Of a stretch of 10,750 nucleotides of DNA, positions 1 to 7,319 are shown piece after piece. How positions within the stretch are numbered: the stretch's first letter is position 1; each line of letters begins with the position of its first letter. Where the stretch lies: contig UZAE01014484.1 of the NCBI GenBank assembly GCA_900617975.1, positions 3,290-14,039 of the forward strand, in the 5' to 3' direction. The notes under the pieces were generated by a model. That model made no database searches and was not told the DNA's origin. It worked only from the letters and a program-made list of their open reading frames with translations. The position numbers were made by a program, and so were the translations under genes. The stretch comes from Rodentolepis nana (taxonomy: Eukaryota > Platyhelminthes > Cestoda > Cyclophyllidea > Hymenolepididae).

Positions 1-476
1 TTCTCGTTCACAAAGGCGAAGATGTTTCAAGTTCTTGTTAGACATCACCTGCACATACTAGCGATAGGTAAGAGATATATTAAGCTCTGTAAGTCATTTC
101 GAATTTCATCAGCCGCTTTGCTGAATCAGTCGCCAAATGCTACGTGAGTAGTTGAAGACATGGAATGTTGAATGAATGAATGAGTGAATGAGTGAATAGA
201 TAGTTGATGAATTTGAAAACAAAGACCAATAAAGACAAGTTGCTTGACAGCTATAAGTTTCACATATTGAATAGTTAGAAAATTTTAGCTACAAGGTCAG
301 TTTGCCAAAAAAAACAACGATTTAACATTGATATAGGTCACTTTTAAAAAAAACTTTTTTTCTGAATATATGTTACAAATTGATTGCAACACAACTTCTA
401 CCTTTTCCTCTATCACCATGAAATTTAGTAGACTAATGAAAAATGATTAAAATTAATAAACATTCTGTCTAATAAC
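1..476. other. Non-coding, AT-rich
   Basis: No open frame of note on either strand and no splice-consistent exon seen. It holds the GAAT/GAGT microsatellite and A/T homopolymer runs near 309-361. Confidence 0.5.
170..199. repeat. GAAT/GAGT tetranucleotide microsatellite
   Basis: About seven tetranucleotide units alternating GAAT and GAGT, ending in GAATAGATAG. A short imperfect simple repeat with no sign of function. Confidence 0.8.
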
Positions 477-527
477 TTGCCTAAAGCAAAAATAGAAGGA
501 ATTAAATTTCTTTATTGGCCGGCCGAT

Positions 528-680
528 GTCTTTTCACACAATGAAGATTATGGACCGGGGTCTTCCCACACAATGAAGGCCTTAATCAGAAAAGAATTCC
601 CGACCTCAATGTGCAACGAAATTAAAGCTCGAAAGAGAATTCAAGACCTCAAGGTGCAACGAACTTAAAGGTCAAACAAA
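528..680 (+). repeat. Two short tandem duplications at the 5' side of family A copy 1
   Basis: The 19-mer GTCTTYYCACACAATGAAG occurs at 528-546 and 560-578 (step 32). A second unit, GAATTC followed by GACCTCAA.GTGCAACGAA and the AAAGCTCGAA-like stretch, occurs from 594 and from 637 (step 43). The second duplication has a counterpart in the other family A copy (7431-7511, step 48), so it probably predates both insertions. Confidence 0.7.
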
Positions 681-946
681 GGAGAAACAGTGGACAGTGC
701 CTCTCTTCGACATAACCGACTGGCCAAGAATCGAAGCCGTTGCTGAGTTTAGACTACGTACCGGACATGGTTGCCTGGCAAAACACCTTCACAGATTGGG
801 AGTATACCCTCAACCCACATGCCTCCCTATGTAATCTACAGGAGGAAATGGAGAAGACCCACCTGATTCGGTGTCCAGCCCCAAAGACAAGTACGGAAAG
901 CCAGAGATACTGGAAAGCAAGAAGACAGCTAATAAACTGCTATTAA
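601..946 (+). pseudogene. Broken C-terminal end of a non-LTR retrotransposon polyprotein
   Basis: This is the region downstream of the RNase H domain of a reverse-transcriptase polyprotein. The reading frame starting at 601 gives QWTVPLFDITDWPRIEAVAEF, then RLRTGHGCLAKHLHRLG, and reaches a stop at 829-831 just as the cysteine motif begins. The next frame then continues NLQEEMEKTHLIRC and ends SQRYWKARRQLINCY at the stop 944-946. A single extra base in the C-rich stretch around 821-828 accounts for the shift. The CX2C...HX3C arrangement is the nucleic-acid-binding finger often seen at the C-terminus of Jockey-type elements. No RT or endonuclease domain is present, so the copy cannot move itself. 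Confidence 0.75.
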
Positions 947-1043
947 TTAGCTGCTATAAATGTACCCCCCCCCCACATGGGGAAAGCTGAAGTCAAAGTA
1001 TAAGGGCTAATGATAAATATCATAAAGCCTGTCATTTGAGATA

Positions 1044-1417
1044 ATTTTTTATTAGGTAATTAAAATCGCGAAGGCGAATACGAAAGGAACATACAATTTG
1101 ACTGATAAATGTTTACATTCTTATTAACGAAGTATTCAAGCCAACGACCAAGTGAACATATAATAACCGCGTTGACAGCAACCAACCTTGCCTTAGTAAC
1201 CAGCGCTGTTGGTGCCATGTCTACCAACCTTAGAACTTGACTTCGAATACGCCTGTTACCAAGACAGAGCAATCATCTGGTGATGTCATGGTTGATCAGT
1301 CGTAATGGCTGACATTTCTTAATATTAAAAGTTTAAATGATCACTAATCGGGGAGCATTGGTGACTGACCTTATGATTGGGATTGGACAATATGTATTTG
1401 TCTACTTATATCCGATG
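1044..1417. other. Unassigned spacer between retroposons
   Basis: It lies between the 3' tail of family A copy 1 and the 3' tail of family B copy 1, which face each other. The part 1060-1272 is less AT-rich and open on the minus strand for 70 codons, but shows no recognisable motif. Probably unique non-coding DNA. Confidence 0.4.
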
Positions 1418-1728
1418 TCAGGCTTTATGATAGTTATTGCTGGCCCTTAAGTTAACCTCGGGATTCACAGAGGAGAGGAACATCAAAGCCACAAAAAGTG
1501 GAGAGGGGGGATCAAAAGAGTGATTCACAGATATAAAAGAGGCAGACTGACACAAAAGTCGAGAAAAAGATTAGGTGAGTACTGTGGAAGTGGTGGAATA
1601 TGACATGCAGTGGGGTCATGGTAGTTTAAAGTCAGAAGTCAACTGTCGTTTTATTGACTTCCATTGCCGTATGAATATACGTTGCTCAGGGTGCACCACG
1701 TGGAATGAAGTTTATCCCAAACCCCTGA
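1418..1728 (-). mobile_element. Family B copy 1 (SINE-like non-autonomous retroposon)
   Basis: This is about 310 bp and aligns along its length with copies at 2213-2541 and 3374-3691. Read on the minus strand it starts near GGGGTTTGGGATAAACTTC, carries the conserved CCACGTGG (1696-1703) and CGTATATTCATACGGCA, and ends in the shared tail. There is no open reading frame of note. The 11-mer TCAGGCTTTAT lies at both edges (1418-1428 and 1729-1739). The right copy abuts the expected 5' end exactly and the left copy coincides with tail sequence, so it is either a target-site duplication or a coincidence of tail and target. Confidence 0.75.
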
Positions 1729-1739
1729 TCAGGCTTTAT

Positions 1740-2202
1740 TAGCAGATAACAGATTAATTAGACATAAAAGATTTCTACTGTCAACTTACTTGTCAACATC
1801 CGCGGAGAATATCAATTTTGGGAGTAGTAGATTGAATAATACTCGCTGATGTAAGGCAGCGTGATTAACTATTTACTAAAAATATCTGCATATTTCTGTT
1901 TAAAACAAAAAATGGGAGAAATTAAACTAATTTTAATGTTATTTCTATCGGTGTATCCCACCGATAATGATTCCGCAACAAAAAAGACTGAAAATTTTAT
2001 CCCATTCACTTACTCCTCACTCTTCTAGAGATTATCTGCCCACTCAATACTCGAGGCCACATTGGCAGCAAAGGAGAGGAATTTCTGACATCTTCACATC
2101 TCCTCCTATGTAGAAATCAGCATTGAAACGTCATCATGGCTACCAACCAGACACTATTGTCTGAGATCAGTTAATGAGATCAACAGAGCGGATTCGCTTA
2201 AG
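1740..2202. other. Non-coding spacer
   Basis: Between family B copies 1 and 2. No coding signal or repeat recognised. Confidence 0.45.
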
Positions 2203-2212
2203 TCCATTGATC
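2203..2212. repeat. Target-site duplication, left side of family B copy 2
   Basis: TCCATTGATC, identical to 2542-2551. It lies immediately beside the T-run that is the reverse complement of the element's oligo-A tail, which fixes this side as the 3' end of the insertion. Confidence 0.85.
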
Positions 2213-2541
2213 ATTTTTTTCAAGTTGCAAGCGTTTTGATAGTTATCATTAGCCCTTTAGTTGACTTGGGGCTTCACAGAGAGGAGGAGGAGGAACATCA
2301 AGGTGACAAAAAGTCGAGAGGGGGGGATAGAATAATGATTCACAAATGTAACTGCGACAGACAGACAAAAGGCAGAGAAAAGGAAAGATGAGTGCTTTGG
2401 AAATAGTCGAATATGACCATACAGTGAGGTTGGTGATAGTTTGAAATCAGAAGTCAACTGCCAGTTAATAGACTTTTTTGTCGTATGAGTATACGTTTAC
2501 CAGAGTGCCCCACGTGGAGGTAAGTCTAACGCACACCCCAT
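2213..2541 (-). mobile_element. Family B copy 2 (SINE-like retroposon with target-site duplication)
   Basis: This is the best-bounded family B copy, 329 bp. On the minus strand it begins ATGGGGTGTGCGTTAGACTT, carries CCACGTGG (2510-2517), an internal C-run with CTCTCGAC, and CTTCACAGAG-type sequence. It ends with the shared tail GGGCTAATGATAACTATCAA and a short oligo-A stretch (CTTGAAAAAAAT). The perfect 10-bp repeat TCCATTGATC flanks it at 2203-2212 and 2542-2551. Oligo-A tail plus direct repeats indicates target-primed reverse transcription. I found no clear RNA polymerase III A and B boxes, so the class name SINE is inferred from size, tail sharing and lack of coding capacity. Confidence 0.85.
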
Positions 2542-2551
2542 TCCATTGATC
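2542..2551. repeat. Target-site duplication, right side of family B copy 2
   Basis: TCCATTGATC, identical to 2203-2212. It lies at the 5' end of the minus-strand element. The match stops on both sides, so the duplication is exactly 10 bp. Confidence 0.85.
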
Positions 2552-3366
2552 TTTTGACCTAATTCCACAATATCCAAGCGTTTATGGTTTAATGAATTTG
2601 GTTTTGTGATCAGAGAAAGGAATTTGAAAATTGGGAAAAATTTAGCAGTGATCTGTTTCAATAGATATTGTGATAAGACATTCCTTTACTCACAATACAC
2701 TTGCTTAAGGTACACTAATGATTTAATTATGATTCGGTAGAATGACAACTAGTGAAAATTTAGTCTCGAGGACCACAGTGCGACGCAAGCTCTTTCGCAG
2801 CATACAAGGGTTCCAATTGGATTGAAGAATGCGCCTCTTTGTCAAATAGTTGAATCAGGTGATGTCAAGAGGCAGTTTGCTGGGGTAAAGCGTGTCTAAA
2901 TAAACGAAATACTACTTGATTTTTCCTTCGTTTTTTTTTCAACAAATTAAATATACCAACCCATACACATGTCAAAATTCTATGATTTTGAAAATTACTA
3001 ATTCCACCGCCTTCATGACCTCGAATCGGAGCCCAAAAATTCATCACTACTGCTAGAGAACTTTGCCACCCGCTGAAACACATTTCCATCTGAGGTCAAA
3101 ACCTAAATCAGGTCAACCATGTTTGAATATTTTATCTTGTTTATGATCCCAATGTGCTAAATTCTCTGTAGATTTTCAGTGAAAACCGACTGTGTTAGAT
3201 ATGGGATATAGAAGCATTAACTTGTGAAGGTATTCCTTTTCGAAACAGTTTGTAATCTTAGCATTTGGTGGGAGAAAATTCCAAGAAAGCGTGTTTCATC
3301 TAGAATCCCACCCTATGGCTCATTCATATCAAATTAGAATATCACGCTAGTATAACTGTTCTATTG
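2552..3366. other. Non-coding spacer
   Basis: Between family B copies 2 and 3, which are inverted relative to each other. A minus-strand open frame at 2865-3089 (74 codons) has a Lys/Arg run over a T-run and looks like chance. An 18-base sequence at 2976-2993 recurs at 5572-5589. Confidence 0.45.
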
Positions 3367-3373
3367 TCGAGTT

Positions 3374-3691
3374 GGTGTGCGATAGACTTATCTCCACGTG
3401 GTGCACTCTGGGCAACGTATACTCATACGGCAAAAAGTCTATAAAACGGCAGTTGACTTTTGACTTCAAACTGCCATGACCCTCCTGGTTGTCATATTCG
3501 ACCCCTTTCACAGTACTCACCTAACCTTTTTTCTATCTTTATGTCTGTCTCTTTTACACCTTTGATGTTCCTCCTCCTCTCTGTGAAGCCCGAAGTCAAC
3601 TAAAGGGTTCCTCCTCCTCTCTGTGAAGCCCGAAGTCAACTAAAGGGCCAATGATTACTATTAAAACGCCTGCCATTTGGTATATCCTTTA
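3374..3691 (+). mobile_element. Family B copy 3 (plus orientation, internally deleted and duplicated)
   Basis: It starts GGTGTGCGATAGACTTA, carries CCACGTGG at 3394-3401 and GTATACTCATACGGCA, and ends in the shared tail followed by GCCTGCCATTTGG. Compared with the other two copies it lacks roughly 45-60 bp including the C-rich block, between 3558 and 3562, and it has gained a perfect 40-bp tandem duplication at 3567-3646. A 7-bp direct repeat TCGAGTT flanks it (3367-3373, 3692-3698). Its length is short for a target-site duplication, but its position agrees with the 5' start seen in copy 2. Confidence 0.8.
3567..3646 (+). repeat. Perfect 40-bp tandem duplication inside family B copy 3
   Basis: Two identical 40-bp units (3567-3606 and 3607-3646) begin GTTCCTCCTCCTCTCTGTG and end GTCAACTAAAGG. 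Copies 1 and 2 hold this segment once. Absence of any difference between the units suggests a recent event or one that arose at insertion. The unit covers the start of the tail shared with family A. Confidence 0.9.
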
Positions 3692-3698
3692 TCGAGTT

Positions 3699-3995
3699 CA
3701 TTCAAACAATAAGTGCGAATTGTGTATTTTTACAATGATTTTGAAATTAGGCAGTTCTCTTCAGTAATTGCTCAAATTTTCGATTTAAGTGTGGATTGAT
3801 TTTCCATGCAGAATTTTTCTTAAAAATTCAAATTACTGCATTACGGAGATTTTCTAAACCTGATAGGTGTAGCGAATCGACTTGACGCCACTTAGGCGGG
3901 TGGGGGAGAGGGGTTGAATTAGCGAAATTGAAATCATGGTCGTAGATCAATGTGGATTTTCATGATCACTATGGTTCCAAAAGTGAAGTAATTAG
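3699..3995. other. Non-coding spacer with a G-rich patch
   Basis: AT-rich apart from a purine/G-rich patch at about 3896-3914 (GGCGGGTGGGGGAGAGGGG). No gene recognised. Confidence 0.45.
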
Positions 3996-4190
3996 AGAAT
4001 TTTCCCCAGCAAGTACCCAGGAGGCCCGGGAACTAATCCCCTGAAAGTCCACAACTTCCACGGGCGTACTTGGAAGCACGAAAAGCATCCCGCTGGGGGA
4101 ACCAGCAGCCACAACCAATTTACCGACGCACCAACCCCATTGAACAACCACACCACTGAAGGTGAACTCCAACCGCGCTGCACCCCATAA
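3996..4190 (+). other. Possible terminal exon in GC-rich island (uncertain)
   Basis: From about 4000 to 4240 base composition turns clearly GC-richer than the AT-rich surroundings. On the plus strand one frame is open from 3996 to a TAA at 4188-4190. An acceptor-like TTTTCCCCAG ends at 4009, and the frame after it gives about 59 polar residues rich in Pro, His, Asn and Gly, beginning KYPGGPGTNPLK. The opposite strand is also open here (3969-4307, 112 codons, hydrophobic), because GC-rich DNA has few stop codons. I recognise no family in either reading. It may be an exon, a GC-rich 3' segment near H1, or non-coding. Low confidence. Confidence 0.2.
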
Positions 4191-4325
4191 TACCACAGCC
4201 CCCACACCCAGCAAAAGCAGCCACCACAAATCACGGTGAATGGATATTGAAATAATATTATTCATAAAAATATATACACAGATACAAGTATAAAATATAA
4301 GATACACTAAGAAACACCAAAGCGT

Positions 4326-4841
4326 CTACTTCTTGGCAGCTGGGGCCTTCTTGGGGGTTTTCTTCACCGCGGGCTTCTTAGGCTTTTTTGCTGCGACCTT
4401 CTTGGGCTTAGAGGCGGAGGCAGGCTTCTTAGGCTTGGGATGGGCCTTCTTTACTGTTGAAGCCTTCTTAGTTGGAGTGGTCTTTGGTTTGGGCACCGTC
4501 TTCTTGGGCTTCTTGACCGCGGCTTTTGGCTTCTCAGCCTTCTGGGAAATCTTGAAGGAACCGCTGGCGCCAGCACCCTTCACGCGAACTAGTTTGCCAG
4601 CAGCGGTGGCCGAGACAAGAACTCGTCGAACATTGACCTCAGCAATCTTCTCGTCAACCTTATAGTGGTTCTTGATGTACTTAAGGATAGCTTGACGACT
4701 TGAGCCACCTTTCTCCTTCATGGCGGCGATGGCCTCAATGATCATCTTGGCGAAAGGAGGATGAGCAGTAGGGGCCTTATTGGCCTTGGGTGCCTTTGGA
4801 GCCTTGGGCGATTTAGGAGCAGATGCAGTAGCAGCGACCAT
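4326..4841 (-). CDS. Linker histone H1 (intronless, 171 aa)
   Basis: Linker histone that binds nucleosomes at the DNA entry/exit site and compacts chromatin in the nucleus. Three parts are visible. Residues 1-26 are a basic Ala/Pro/Lys N-tail with an SPK site at Ser11. Residues 27-98 are the winged-helix globular domain, opening with HPPF, with the family signature GGSSRQAILKYI at 45-56 and the glycine-rich wing GAGASGSFK at 89-97. Residues 99-171 are a Lys/Ala/Pro C-tail with CDK-type TPTK (122-125) and TPKK (162-165) sites. The frame is uninterrupted to a TAG stop. The start at 4841 is the only Met before the globular domain; the next is residue 33. At 171 aa it is shorter than many animal H1 proteins (roughly 190-260), mainly in the tail. 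No core histone lies within this window. Identity is secure; the subtype is not resolved. Confidence 0.97.
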   Translation of the reverse strand: MVAATASAPKSPKAPKAPKANKAPTAHPPFAKMIIEAIAAMKEKGGSSRQAILKYIKNHYKVDEKIAEVNVRRVLVSATAAGKLVRVKGAGASGSFKISQKAEKPKAAVKKPKKTVPKPKTTPTKKASTVKKAHPKPKKPASASKPKKVAAKKPKKPAVKKTPKKAPAAKK

Positions 4842-4990
4842 TGCAACACTTCACGATCAGCGAATTATATGGAGGGGTCGTCAAAACACCTAAAACATTA
4901 ATAAAGCCAGCTGTCTCACCTCGCGGCACACTATTCACGTTGCACTTATGAGGACATGCGTACGCATTTAGGAAATATAATAGTCGAGTG
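4842..4990 (-). promoter_or_regulatory. Upstream region of histone H1
   Basis: This is the presumed H1 promoter and 5' UTR by position. It holds a 12-bp perfect palindrome ATGCGTACGCAT at 4956-4967, about 115 bp before the start codon, and an AT-rich TTTATTAAT-like stretch near 4897-4907 that could place transcription start at a sensible distance. A TATA-like ATATAAT near 4865-4871 lies only about 25 bp before the ATG and would leave almost no leader. No clear CCAAT box or H1-box (AAACACA) is present in the sense orientation. The promoter role is inferred from position only. Confidence 0.35.
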
Positions 4991-6298
4991 GTGTTAAATA
5001 AATGGTATTTTTACATAATAAAAATAATAAATTTGCAAAAATACTAAATGCAACAGTTTTAGTATTAAATTATCTATCTAATGCATCCGAACTAAATACG
5101 ATTATCCTGAACTATGGATGACAATAAAAGCCTGAATGTAGAAATTGAACGAAAGCAAATTGATTAATGAAATTGAACTTAAAATTCAAAATTACTAAAA
5201 GCTTATATCTGAGTATTATCTTTGATATTTATTATGAAAAAGACTTATTTAGATGGTAAACACAATTTCATTTGAATTTATGTTTGAAAAGTATCTGTAA
5301 AAGTGGTCTGTTCTAGGGTACCTAGGAGAGATTTCTATAACAGTTTTCCCCAATTAAAAGTTTTATATCAAATTATACAAAATGTCTTTGTTTAAAAATT
5401 ATATATGTGTGTATTATTTGAAAGACAGTGCTCTCTGCTTTTATTTGTTGTGAAAAGTTTTTTGATATTTGGTCCCCATTTTAAATAATTTACTTAAATC
5501 GGGGCTTCGTCTTTCCTGCTTGTCATTGGTTGGTTGTGATAAAAATGCATCAATGCCATGAATTTTTTTATAATTCTATGATTTTGAAACAAAAATAAAA
5601 TGCTCTCATTTAGTTGTTTACATCAAGCATACCATTTTCTCAGAATCAAGTATTTTTTTATAGTTGAGATGTCAATTATTGATCCGAATGAAAGGCTTTG
5701 TTATATTGGACCTTCATCCGGGTGTTGACTTGATTTTTTACCGACTGATTGGAATAATATAACGGAAATCATGCAAAAAGTGGAAAAAAATGCTTAAGAA
5801 GAGAAAAAAAATCATTTCAAGAATTTGTCAATGGGTCTAATATACATTCATGTTTGTAACAACGGTAACAATAAGTTGAATTACTTAAAAGCAACGGTGA
5901 AAAAGCAATTTTCCCTTGTCTTAAGTCTAAAAAAATTCCAAATAAGATTGGTATTCTTCATTCAGAAATTATAACATAAGGCTAGCGTTTATTTGAATTT
6001 TTAAAGATAAAATTATTTTAAGCATTACAGCATCTTTAGTTGAGTTTTGTTGCTGTTTGTTTAAGTGCAAATTTCCTTCCGTAAAGCTCTAAGTGGAAAG
6101 TCCAAAAGAATTCCCAAGTTTTATTTATCTCTCTTTTTTTGGCCCTTGTGTAAAAGTCAGAACGTACTGGTTCATTACTAAACGAAAACAGTATGTGAAA
6201 AAGAATCTTATTTTCATATACTACTTGAAAATAAGATGTTAGACCCAGCAGAACTGCTTCTTTTAAGATTTTTTTGGTCCAAATAACACCATGTGACT
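4991..6298. other. Long AT-rich gene-free stretch
   Basis: Many stop codons in all frames, frequent A and T runs, and no retroposon homology that I could see. It contains the second copy of the 18-base repeat (5572-5589) and the hairpin at 6205-6237. Confidence 0.5.
6205..6237. repeat. 12-bp inverted repeat (hairpin) with 9-base loop
   Basis: Arms ATCTTATTTTCA (6205-6216) and TGAAAATAAGAT (6226-6237) are perfectly complementary around TATACTACT. The stem is AT-rich. It lies about 60 bp from the insertion point of family A copy 2. Function unknown. Confidence 0.7.
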
Positions 6299-6310
6299 TG
6301 GATAGAAGAT
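6299..6310. repeat. Target-site duplication, left side of family A copy 2
   Basis: TGGATAGAAGAT, identical to 7516-7527. It is followed directly by TTTTTT, the complement of the element's terminal A-run, so this is the 3' end of the minus-strand insertion. Confidence 0.88.
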
Positions 6311-6316
6311 TTTTTT

Positions 6317-6830
6317 CAAATGGCAGGTTTTATGATATTTATCATTAGCCCTTATACTTTGACTTCAGCTTCCCCCAAGGGTAATGATATTTATCATTAG
6401 CCCTTAAACTTTGATTTCAGCTTCCCCCAGGGGTCTGCCTCATCATTTATTTCAAATGGCAGGCTTTATGATATCTATCATATTAGCCCTTAATAGCTTT
6501 GACTTCAGCTTCCCCCAAGGGTGGGGGGTACATATGTTGACTTCAGCTTCCCCCAAGAGGGGGGGGGTACATTTAAAGCAGTTAATTAATAGCAGTTCAT
6601 TAGCAGTCTTCTTGCTTACCTTAATCTTTGACTTCAGCTTCCCCAAGAGGGGGGGGGGGTACATTTATAGCGGTTATTAACAGCAATTCATTAGCTGTCT
6701 TCTTGCTTCCCAGTATCTCTGGTTTTCCGAATTTTGACTTCAGCTTCCCCAAGGGTGGGGGGTACATTGGAGGGGTATCATTCGCAATTTAACTTTGACT
6801 TCAGCTTCCCCCAAGGAAGGGTGGGTACAT
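6317..6830 (-). repeat. Repeated 3' UTR and tail modules of family A
   Basis: The 3' UTR core GACTTCAGCTTCCCC (one GATTTCAG variant) starts at 6361, 6413, 6501, 6539, 6630, 6736 and 6797, against a single instance in copy 1. Most are followed by CAAG and a G-run of 3-11 bases, then GTACAT. The terminal tail module (ATGATATTTATCATTAGCCC or a variant) occurs three times, near 6331, 6384 and 6470. One full tail end with an A-rich extension (around 6441-6465) is buried inside, as if two 3' ends had been joined. Confidence 0.85.
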
Positions 6831-6860
6831 TTATAGCAGTTAATCAATAGCAGTGCATTA

Positions 6861-7057
6861 GCAGTCTTCTTGCTTCCCAGTATCTTTGGCTTTCCTGTAG
6901 CTGTCTTCTTGCTTCCCAGTATCTCTGGCTTTCCGGAGTAGCTGTCTTCTTGCTTCCCAGTATCTCTGGCTTTCCGTAGCTGTCTTCTTGCTTCCCAGTA
7001 TCTTTGGCTTTCCGTAAGCTGTCTTCTTGCTTCCCAGTATCTCTGGCTTTCCGTCGT
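6861..7057 (-). repeat. Five-unit tandem array of 38-41 bp (SQRYWEARRQL block)
   Basis: Units begin at 6861, 6900, 6941, 6979 and 7018, each containing TCTTCTTGCTTCCCAGTATC followed by TYTGGCTTTCC. On the minus strand each encodes the 13-residue end of the element's polyprotein, once per 39 bp. Units of 41 and 38 bp shift the frame, so a single frame reads ESQRYWEARRQL, then RKARDTGKQEDS, then GKPEILGSKKTA. Copy 1 has this segment once. A further, detached unit lies near 6692-6727, and a partial one near 6602-6618. Confidence 0.9.
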
Positions 7058-7076
7058 TAGGGCTGGACATCGAATC

Positions 7077-7258
7077 AGGTGGGTCTTCTCCATTTCAGAA
7101 TCAGGTGGGTCTTCTCCATTTCCTCCTGTAGGTTACAGATCAGATGGGTCTTCTCCATTTCCTCATGTAGGTTACATATGGTGGGTCTTCTCCGTTTCCT
7201 CCTGTAGGTCACATAGACAGGTGGGACTTCTCCATTTCCTCCTGTAGGTTACATAGAG
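7077..7258 (-). repeat. Five-unit array of 26-40 bp (LQEEMEKTHLIR block)
   Basis: The core GGTCTTCTCC (GGACTTCTCC in the last unit) starts at 7082, 7108, 7147, 7184 and 7224, giving steps of 26, 39, 37 and 40. Full units add ATTTCCTCCTGTAGGTTACA; the first is cut short. On the minus strand the unit encodes the NLQEEMEKTHL stretch of the cysteine-finger region, present once in copy 1. Confidence 0.88.
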
Positions 7259-7319
7259 TATGTGGGTTGAGTGTATACTCTCAATCTGTGAAGGTGTTTT
7301 GATGCAATCTGTCCGTACG

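Larger units (their letters stand above)
528..1043 (+). mobile_element. Family A copy 1: 5'-truncated Jockey-like non-LTR retrotransposon
   Basis: This is the 3' end of a non-LTR retrotransposon in plus orientation. The decayed coding end lies at 601-946. It is followed by a short 3' UTR with a run of ten C (965-974) and the sequence GGGGAAAGCTGAAGTC. The tail module, AGGGCTAATGATAAATATCAT then AAAGCCTG.CATTTGA, finishes near 1040. Almost every segment has a counterpart in reverse orientation at 6311-7515, where many segments are repeated; here the 3' half is single-copy, so this copy serves as the reference for the expansion. Homology to the other copy is firm from about 594. The part 528-593 is included because it carries its own 32-bp tandem repeat. 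I could not find a convincing target-site duplication. Confidence 0.75.

Noticed and set aside
477..1043. Target-site duplication for family A copy 1
   Set aside because: Only weak matches such as TTTATTGG against TTATTAGG; not better than chance in AT-rich flanks.
1418..3691. Family B as a MITE (DNA transposon)
   Set aside because: No terminal inverted repeats were seen. Asymmetric ends, an oligo-A tail and a 10-bp target duplication fit retroposition better.
3969..4307. Minus-strand 112-codon frame just downstream of H1
   Set aside because: No recognisable family; its hydrophobic content follows from the G/T-rich strand, and a second minus frame is open over the same DNA. Not called as a gene.
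4333..4665. Plus-strand open frame of 110 codons opposite H1
   Set aside because: Antisense shadow of the Lys/Ala/Pro-rich H1 coding sequence; Phe/Leu/Gly composition mirrors the lysine codons.
4864..4872. ATATAAT as the H1 TATA box
   Set aside because: It lies about 25 bp before the start codon, which would place transcription start at or inside the coding sequence.
4890..4922. 5' UTR intron of H1 (GTGAGA...TTTTAG)
   Set aside because: Donor and acceptor would enclose only about 30 bases, too short for an ordinary spliceosomal intron.
6452..6664. Minus-strand 70-codon frame with repeated KCTPPLLGEAEV-like motifs
   Set aside because: This is the C-rich 3' UTR repeat of family A translated, not a protein.
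6411..6680. Plus-strand 89-codon frame with FSFP..GGG repeats
   Set aside because: Antisense reading of the same 3' UTR repeats.
6861..7260. CRISPR-like array of about 39-bp periodicity
   Set aside because: Units are contiguous with no unique spacers, change identity along the region, and derive from retroposon coding sequence in an animal genome.
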